Below, piece after piece: positions 5,328 to 10,220 of a DNA stretch of 10,220 nucleotides. Position numbers and translations under genes: made by a program. A model generated the notes under the pieces. That model was not told the origin of the DNA. It searched no databases and worked only from the letters and a program-made list of their open reading frames with translations. Where the stretch lies: positions 1-10,220 of the forward strand of contig JAAXQM010000103.1 in NCBI GenBank assembly GCA_012974295.1, read 5' to 3'. The stretch is from Dehalococcoidales bacterium. GTDB taxonomy: Bacteria; Chloroflexota; Dehalococcoidia; E44-bin15. Position 1 is the first letter of the stretch, and each line of letters opens with the position of its first letter.

Positions 5328-8300
5328 ATGCCGAAGCGCACTGATATTAATAAGGTTATGATCATCGGTTCCGGACCCATCGTCATTGGTCAGGCGTGCG
5401 AATTTGACTATTCCGGCACGCAGGCCTGCAAGGCGCTGAGAAAACTGGGATATGAGATCGTTCTCGTCAATTCAAATCCCGCTACGATCATGACCGATCC
5501 CGGTATGGCAGACGTAACCTATATCGAACCTCTCAACCTCGATACCATGACCAAGATTATCGAGAAGGAACGCCCCGACGCCCTGCTCCCGAACCTTGGA
5601 GGACAGACAGGACTGAATCTCTCCTCGGAGCTGGCTAAGGCGGGCGTGCTGGAAAAATATGGCGTTAAGGTAATTGGTGTGAACATTGACGCCATTGAGC
5701 GCGGCGAGGATCGCCAGATTTTCAAGGAGACTATGACGAGCATAGGTCTCGAGATGCCCAAGAGCGAGATCGCTTACAGTGTCGAGGAAATGGAAATAAT
5801 TGCGGGGAAGCTTGGATTCCCGGTAGTGCTTCGTCCCGCTTACACCATGGGCGGCACCGGGGGAGGTCTTGTCTACAACCTGGAGGAGCTGCGTACGGTC
5901 GGGAGTCGAGGTCTGGCTGCCAGTCTGGCTAAGCAGGTTCTGGTAGAAGAATCAGTCCTCGGATGGGAGGAGCTAGAGCTCGAAGTAGTGCGGGACGCCA
6001 AGGGCCAGAAGATCACCGTCTGTTTTATCGAGAACGTCGACGCCATGGGTGTGCACACCGGGGATTCCTACTGCACAGCACCCATGTTGACCATTGATAC
6101 GAAACTGCAGGAACGCCTTCAGAAAAACTCCTACGATATTGTAGATGCCATCGAGGTCATTGGGGGCACCAATATTCAATTTGCCCACGATCCCAAAACC
6201 GGTCGTGTAGTGGTGATTGAGATCAACCCGCGCACCTCGCGTTCGTCAGCTCTGGCATCCAAGGCAACGGGATTCCCCATCGCACTGGTATCGTCCTTGC
6301 TGGCAGGGGGTCTCACATTAGACGAGATACCCTACTGGCGGGACGGGACATTAGAAAAGTATACGCCCTCCGGCGATTATGTGGTCGTTAAATTTTCCCG
6401 ATGGGCTTTTGAGAAGTTCAAGGGAGTGAAAGACAGGCTGGGTACGCAGATGCGCGCGGTAGGCGAGGTCATGAGCATCGGTAAAACCTACAAAGAAGCC
6501 TTCCAAAAGGCCATCCGTTCGCTAGAAAACGGCCGCTATGGGCTTGGCTTCGCCAAGGACTTCCATAATAAGTCACTGGAAGAACTGATGGATATGCTGC
6601 GCGAGCCGTCCAGTGAACGGCAGTTTATCATGTATGAAGCCCTGCGGAAGGGGGCAGATATTAACGACCTTTATCAGCGCACTTATATAAAGCCCTGGTT
6701 CATCGAGCAGATGAAGGAGTTGGTGGAGTTGGAGGAGCAGCTACTGAAGCACAAAGGCAAATTGCCACCTGATAACCTCATCCTGCAAGCCAAGAAGGAC
6801 GGTTTTGCCGATAAATATCTGTCCAAAATTCTCGAGGTGCCCGAAGCTCAAATCCGTGCTAAGCGTACCGCGCTCGGTGTTGTTGAGGGATGGGAACCGG
6901 TGCCGGTTAGCGGCGTGGAGGATGCCGCATATTATTTCTCTACCTACAATGCACCGGATAAGGTGGGAGTTAGCCAGGCGCGCAAGGTTATGGTTCTCGG
7001 TGGCGGCCCCAACCGGATCGGCCAGGGGATCGAATTCGACTACTGTTGCGTTCACGCAGCCTTCGCCCTGCGCGATGAGGGGCTTGAGTCAATTATGGTA
7101 AACTGCAACCCCGAGACCGTATCCACCGACTACGATACTTCCAATAAGTTGTACTTCGAACCTTTGACCGTAGAGGACGTTCTGTCTATCTACGAGAAGG
7201 AGCAGCCTGAGGGCATTATATGCCAATTCGGAGGCCAAACACCCCTTAACATCGCTGCAGAGCTTGAAGCTGCCGGGGTCAAGATTCTCGGCACCAGCCC
7301 TGATACCATAGATCTTGCCGAGGACCGAGACCGATTCCGGAAAGTTATGAAGCAACTGGGTATACCCGTACCTGAATCAGGTATGGCCAGTACCCTGGAG
7401 GAGGCTACGGCAATCGCTGCAGATATCGGATACCCCCTAATCGTCCGCCCATCCTATGTCCTCGGTGGACGCGCAATGGAGGTAGTTAGTGATGAGGAAA
7501 TGCTGCGAGAGTATGTTGAGGCGGCAGTCGGTATATCCCCCGAACGTCCGATTCTAATCGACAAGTTTCTGGAGGATGCCATAGAAGCCGAGTCTGATGC
7601 AATAGCCGATGGGACCGATGCCTTTGTGCCAGCCGTTATGGAGCACATCGAACTCGCCGGCATTCACTCCGGTGACTCCGCATGCATAATCCCACCGGTA
7701 AGCATTCCTCAAAAACATATAGATACCATCGAGGAATACACCAGAAGGATTGCGGTGGAACTCAATGTTGTAGGATTGATGAACATGCAGTATGCCATTC
7801 ATGAAGACATTGTGTACGTTTTGGAGGCAAACCCACGGGCGAGCCGCACTGTACCGCTGGTAAGCAAGGTGTGCAATATCCCTATGGCACGCATAGCCAC
7901 CCGGGTAATGCTGGGTAAAAAGCTAGCCGACCTGGGCCTACAGCGCAGGCCCGTCCCTCATTTCGGCGTCAAAGAGGCGGTCTTCCCCTTCAATATGTTC
8001 CCCGAGGTTGACCCAATTCTCGGCCCAGAAATGCGCTCAACGGGAGAAGTACTGGGTATAGCCGATAACCCGGGTCTTGCCTACTACAAAGCACAGGAAG
8101 CTGCGAAGCAGCAGTTGCCCTCGGAGGGCACTGTCCTCATTACTGTGTCCGAACTCGACCGGGCTGGTGGACTAGAAGCTGCACGGCATTTTTCCACACT
8201 CGGATTTACCCTTAAAGCCACAAAGGGAACACGCGAATTCCTCACCGAGCATGGCATCGATTCCGAGCTGATTCTGAAGGAGCATGAAGGCCGTCCTAGC

Positions 8301-8525
8301 ATAACTGACGCCATAAAGAATGGGGAGATTCAACTTGTTATCAATACTCCCAGCGGCAAGCTGAGTTTTGAAGATGATTCCTACATTCGAAAAGCCGCGA
8401 TCAAATATAATGTGCCCTATATCACAACCACCGTAGCGGCGACTGCAGCCGCCAAAGGAATTGCCGCCTATCGAAAAGGACACGGCCAGGTTAAAAGCCT
8501 CCAGGAATACCACGCAGATATCTGA
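5328..8525 (+). CDS. carB: Carbamoyl-phosphate synthase large subunit
   Basis: Makes carbamoyl phosphate from bicarbonate, ammonia and two ATP; the ammonia normally comes through a tunnel from the CarA glutaminase. Full length, 1065 residues: first ATP-grasp half with PAYTMGGTGGG (170-180) and EINPRTSRSSA (298-308), oligomerisation region about 400-550, second ATP-grasp half with RPSYVLGGRA (707-716) and EANPRASR (833-840), and a C-terminal MGS domain from about 935. MGS residues T965, T968, K984 and N1006 align with those contacting UMP/IMP in E. coli, so feedback by UMP is plausible. SD GGAAGGGG (5314-5321) lies 6 bases before the ATG. The start MPKRTDI and the GQACEFDYSG motif are E. coli-like and differ from the carB remnant at 9314. 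No intact carA is adjacent, which is unusual in such an operon. Confidence 0.96.
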   Translation: MPKRTDINKVMIIGSGPIVIGQACEFDYSGTQACKALRKLGYEIVLVNSNPATIMTDPGMADVTYIEPLNLDTMTKIIEKERPDALLPNLGGQTGLNLSSELAKAGVLEKYGVKVIGVNIDAIERGEDRQIFKETMTSIGLEMPKSEIAYSVEEMEIIAGKLGFPVVLRPAYTMGGTGGGLVYNLEELRTVGSRGLAASLAKQVLVEESVLGWEELELEVVRDAKGQKITVCFIENVDAMGVHTGDSYCTAPMLTIDTKLQERLQKNSYDIVDAIEVIGGTNIQFAHDPKTGRVVVIEINPRTSRSSALASKATGFPIALVSSLLAGGLTLDEIPYWRDGTLEKYTPSGDYVVVKFSRWAFEKFKGVKDRLGTQMRAVGEVMSIGKTYKEAFQKAIRSLENGRYGLGFAKDFHNKSLEELMDMLREPSSERQFIMYEALRKGADINDLYQRTYIKPWFIEQMKELVELEEQLLKHKGKLPPDNLILQAKKDGFADKYLSKILEVPEAQIRAKRTALGVVEGWEPVPVSGVEDAAYYFSTYNAPDKVGVSQARKVMVLGGGPNRIGQGIEFDYCCVHAAFALRDEGLESIMVNCNPETVSTDYDTSNKLYFEPLTVEDVLSIYEKEQPEGIICQFGGQTPLNIAAELEAAGVKILGTSPDTIDLAEDRDRFRKVMKQLGIPVPESGMASTLEEATAIAADIGYPLIVRPSYVLGGRAMEVVSDEEMLREYVEAAVGISPERPILIDKFLEDAIEAESDAIADGTDAFVPAVMEHIELAGIHSGDSACIIPPVSIPQKHIDTIEEYTRRIAVELNVVGLMNMQYAIHEDIVYVLEANPRASRTVPLVSKVCNIPMARIATRVMLGKKLADLGLQRRPVPHFGVKEAVFPFNMFPEVDPILGPEMRSTGEVLGIADNPGLAYYKAQEAAKQQLPSEGTVLITVSELDRAGGLEAARHFSTLGFTLKATKGTREFLTEHGIDSELILKEHEGRPSITDAIKNGEIQLVINTPSGKLSFEDDSYIRKAAIKYNVPYITTTVAATAAAKGIAAYRKGHGQVKSLQEYHADI

Positions 8526-8545
8526 AATAGATCACTATAGGATAG

Positions 8546-8767
8546 ACTGATTGTATTAGAGCGGGGAAACAGCTTATCGGTCGTGATCTGGTGGCCAAGA
8601 CCTTCAATACAATATTTGGATATAGAGGGGGCTATCGCCCCGTCCGCGACCTATTTACTGGCCGGGTGCACATAACCGCCCAAAATCACGGGTATGCGGT
8701 GAATGCTGACAATTTAAGTGGGGAGGTACCGTTGAGCCACATTAATAACAAGGTGGTAGAAGGGTGA
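8546..8767 (+). pseudogene. carA: Decayed internal fragment of carA
   Basis: CarA is the glutaminase subunit of carbamoyl-phosphate synthase, normally about 360-380 residues. Only about 73 codons remain, beginning 20 bases after the carB stop. The piece reads KQLIGRDLVAKTF, then FGYRGGYRPVRDL, then ITAQNHGYAVNADNL, and ends NNKVVEG. These align with E. coli GHQLLALASGAKTV, FGHHGGNHPVKDV, ITAQNHGFAVDEATL and DGTLQG. The catalytic-cysteine motif GICLGHQ is replaced by CIRAGKQ, so the cysteine position is Arg and the next conserved His is Lys. The C-terminal part with the catalytic HPE motif is gone. No start codon or SD fits. Its stop overlaps the GTG of the next gene by four bases (GTGA). It cannot encode a working glutaminase. 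Confidence 0.85.
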
Positions 8768-9330
8768 CAGTTCTAAAGGTTTTCTATGTACTGGCCATGG
8801 GCGCCCTCTTAACCATGCTGGTAGCCTTTGGTATTTCTGCTTTCTACGAAGCACCCCAATCTGAACTACTCGAGCCTCCCCGGCCTCCTGCGGGGTGGGT
8901 CTGGCCAGTATATCCGGATAAAACTCCCGAAGATCAGGATTGGACCGCAGAGGAGCAAGAGTATTGGGCAGACTATCAAGAATGGCTGGAGGAGGAGCAA
9001 GAATATCGGGAGACCTATAGTGACGTTATGGGTAATTATCACAGAAATGTATTTTTTATTGCATATCCCTTCGGTCTGCTGTTCATTATCCTTGGCCTTA
9101 CGCTTCCGCCCAGACTGGATATTATTAAAACCGGATTTCTGCTGGGCGGTGTGGTAACAATTACATACGCGGTTTTACAGGGTTTTGGTGATATGAGCAA
9201 CACGCTCAGGTTCGTTGCTATTGCTATCAGCCTGGCTGTTCTCGTATTTCTGGGCTACAGGACGCTCATTGAAAGGCGGCAGCCTAGCAATTCCACAAAA
9301 ACGGGTGAAGAGGATGTCGAAAATCATTAA
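8764..9330 (+). CDS. Four-helix membrane protein of unknown function
   Basis: A 188-residue membrane protein. Segment 1 is at residues 5-27; then comes a 67-residue loop rich in Pro (29-53) and in Glu, Tyr and Trp (54-88); segments 2, 3 and 4 are at about 96-114, 119-141 and 147-168; the tail is polar and acidic. The loop has EEQEY at 63-67 and again at 77-81, two heptads apart, suggesting a short coiled coil. I associate this layout with an uncharacterised Dehalococcoidia/Chloroflexota family, and no function is known to me. The GTG start has AGGTGG at 8751-8756 inside the carA remnant. The gene is intact and wedged between remnants of carA and carB, overlapping both. Confidence 0.85.
   Translation: MTVLKVFYVLAMGALLTMLVAFGISAFYEAPQSELLEPPRPPAGWVWPVYPDKTPEDQDWTAEEQEYWADYQEWLEEEQEYRETYSDVMGNYHRNVFFIAYPFGLLFIILGLTLPPRLDIIKTGFLLGGVVTITYAVLQGFGDMSNTLRFVAIAISLAVLVFLGYRTLIERRQPSNSTKTGEEDVENH
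8950..9006 (+). repeat. 42-base-spaced direct repeat in the membrane-protein gene
   Basis: GAGGAGCAAGAGTAT (8950-8964) recurs as GAGGAGCAAGAATAT (8992-9006) with one silent difference and exactly 42 bases of offset. It encodes the repeated EEQEY of the acidic loop, consistent with a 14-codon (two-heptad) internal duplication. Confidence 0.6.
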
Positions 9331-9508
9331 AGCCCTTTTCATCGGGTCGGGGCCTATCGTGATCGGGCAGACAGCAGAGTTCGACTGCGCCGGCACCCAG
9401 GCGTGTAAGGCACTTCGCGAGGAGGGTGTAAACTCGGTGACCAATAAGAGCATACCCGAAATATTTTTCGATTACTACAGAGGTGGTGTTGGAGGTCTTG
9501 CTGAGTAA
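9314..9508 (+). pseudogene. carB: N-terminal remnant of a second carB
   Basis: The frame from ATG 9314 encodes KALFIGSGPIVIGQTAEFD, CAGTQACKALREEGV and then unrelated residues, stopping after 64 codons. The first 40 residues match the CarB N-terminus, including its glycine-rich nucleotide-fold loop and the EFDxxGTQACKAL signature. One conserved Tyr (EFDY) is Cys at residue 25. Everything after residue 40 of about 1070 is gone. It is not a copy of the intact carB here: the two differ at many of the shared positions (IGQTAEFDCAG against IGQACEFDYSG) and lack the same MPKRTDI start. The original SD-like GGTGAAG (9304-9310) survives, and the ATG lies inside the 3' end of the membrane-protein gene. 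It probably marks the site of the ancestral carB. Confidence 0.85.
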
Positions 9509-9563
9509 AGAGCAACCTTGCTCGGTCATACTTTCTGAAGGAGTATTTAGGCACCAGGATTAA
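9441..9563 (+). other. Open, startless fragment between the carB remnant and pyrK
   Basis: Forty codons free of stops, shifted relative to the carB remnant, reading FSITTEVVLEVLLSKEQPC and then ILSEGVFRHQD before a TAA. The amino-acid mix looks coding-like, but there is no start codon and I do not recognise a family. It may be the end of something lost in the same deletion that cut carB, or part of an intergenic repeat. A 6-base-pair inverted repeat (GAGCAA 9510-9515, TTGCTC 9518-9523) lies within it without a T-run. The rest, to 9608, is purine-rich and holds only the pyrK SD. Confidence 0.3.
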
Positions 9564-9608
9564 AATGGGGAGTGTGGGAAGTATGGGGAGAAGGAAAAAG
9601 GTGAGCAG

Positions 9609-10220
9609 TTGAAGCAAATCATTGCTCCTGTCCGTTCCAACGAGGAGATTATGCCCGGTATCCATCTCCTATGGGTTGAGGCACCCCAGCTTGTTTCACA
9701 TGCTCAGCCCGGGCAGTTTGTTATGGTGCGCACCAGCGATGACCATGACCCGTTGCTAAGACGCCCGTTGAGCATTCATCGCGTAGGGGAAAACGGGTCG
9801 CTGGCTCTCCTCTTCAACATAGTCGGGCGGGGCACAAATTGGCTCGCCCAGTGCAAAGCGGGGGAAGGGATCGATCTCTTCGGGCCCCTGGGTCGTAGTT
9901 TTGAGGTTCATTCTCAAAATCTACTCCTCGTTGCCGGGGGAATCGGGATTGCCCCCCTCGTTTTTCTGGCCGAAAAAGCCGTAACCGACGGCCGTCAGGT
10001 AACCTTGCTCTCAGGAGCCAAAACTGCAAACGGGATCTATCCCCGCCACCTGCTACCGCCGGATATTACGTATGTTACGATCACCGAGGACGGCTCGCTG
10101 AGCAAGCGGGGCCTCGTAACGGACCTCTTGACTGATCCTGCTGAATCTTCCCGCAAGGATGAGCAAATTTTCGCATGCGGACCCACCTGTATGTATAAAA
10201 CAATGTCCGCGCTCCATCAG
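9609..10220 (+). CDS. pyrK: Dihydroorotate dehydrogenase electron-transfer subunit, 3' end missing
   Basis: PyrK carries FAD and a 2Fe-2S cluster and passes electrons from the PyrD subunit to NAD+ during dihydroorotate oxidation (class 1B enzyme). The frame is open for 204 codons to the window edge. Visible are the flavin-binding RRPLSIH (residues 51-57), GRGTNWLA (73-80), FGPLGR (91-96), the nucleotide-binding VAGGIGIAP (108-116) and CGPTCM (190-195), where relatives have CGPxPM. The cysteine cluster that ligates the 2Fe-2S centre should lie just beyond the window. The TTG start was chosen because the protein then begins KQIIAPV, as relatives do, with AGGTGAG at 9599-9605 as SD. Its presence predicts a class 1B pyrD immediately downstream. 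Confidence 0.92.
   Translation, partial: MKQIIAPVRSNEEIMPGIHLLWVEAPQLVSHAQPGQFVMVRTSDDHDPLLRRPLSIHRVGENGSLALLFNIVGRGTNWLAQCKAGEGIDLFGPLGRSFEVHSQNLLLVAGGIGIAPLVFLAEKAVTDGRQVTLLSGAKTANGIYPRHLLPPDITYVTITEDGSLSKRGLVTDLLTDPAESSRKDEQIFACGPTCMYKTMSALHQ

Noticed and set aside
8628..8641. GGGGC/GCCCC hairpin with TATC loop after carB as a terminator
   Set aside because: There is no T-run, and the bases are explained as codons of the carA relic (GGYRPV).
9215..9313. N-terminal extension of the carB-remnant frame starting at 9215
   Set aside because: This part is an alternative frame of the membrane-protein gene; CarB similarity begins only at ATG 9314.
1..10220. CRISPR array, tRNA, rRNA or insertion sequence
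   Set aside because: No regularly spaced repeats, no cloverleaf or rRNA-like stretch, and no transposase reading frame were seen on either strand; the only transposon-related sequence is the library adapter.

Overview
The window reads as a metagenome-derived fragment of a Chloroflexota genome, most likely Dehalococcoidia. This rests on gene families and sequence style, not on a marker gene: a small Cys/His zinc-ribbon protein and a four-helix membrane protein of types I associate with that class, extended -10 promoters, and G/C-run palindromic repeats. The first 19 bases are the Tn5 mosaic end used in sequencing libraries, so base 1 is a contig end and the first gene is cut.

Layout, all genes on the + strand. 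Bases 20-409 hold the 3' part of a DUF5677-like gene, followed closely by tmk (413-1036), a doubtful small ORF, and a small zinc-ribbon gene with its own promoter (1271-1486). A 450-base gap (1487-1937) carries a terminator inside a G/C-run repeat, then the promoter and a complete PyrR-type attenuator leader. The pyrimidine operon follows: pyrR (1938-2525), pyrB (2525-3946), pyrC (3951-5267), carB (5328-8525), and pyrK from 9609 running off the right end.

The genes work together in de novo UMP synthesis. CarB makes carbamoyl phosphate, PyrB makes carbamoyl aspartate, PyrC closes the ring, and PyrK passes electrons for dihydroorotate oxidation. PyrR senses uridine nucleotides and attenuates the operon through the leader. 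Tmk acts later, in dTTP synthesis.

Two things stand out. First, pyrB encodes a 473-residue protein: an ATCase catalytic chain joined directly to a PyrI-type four-cysteine zinc domain, without PyrI's nucleotide-binding domain, followed by an Ada-zinc-domain-like tail lacking its cysteines. Second, there is no intact carA. Downstream of the intact carB lie a 73-codon decayed carA piece, an intact membrane-protein gene, and then about 40 codons of the N-terminus of a second, dissimilar carB. This looks like the scar of an older carA-X-carB-pyrK order in which the carbamoyl-phosphate synthase genes were displaced by an unrelated carB.
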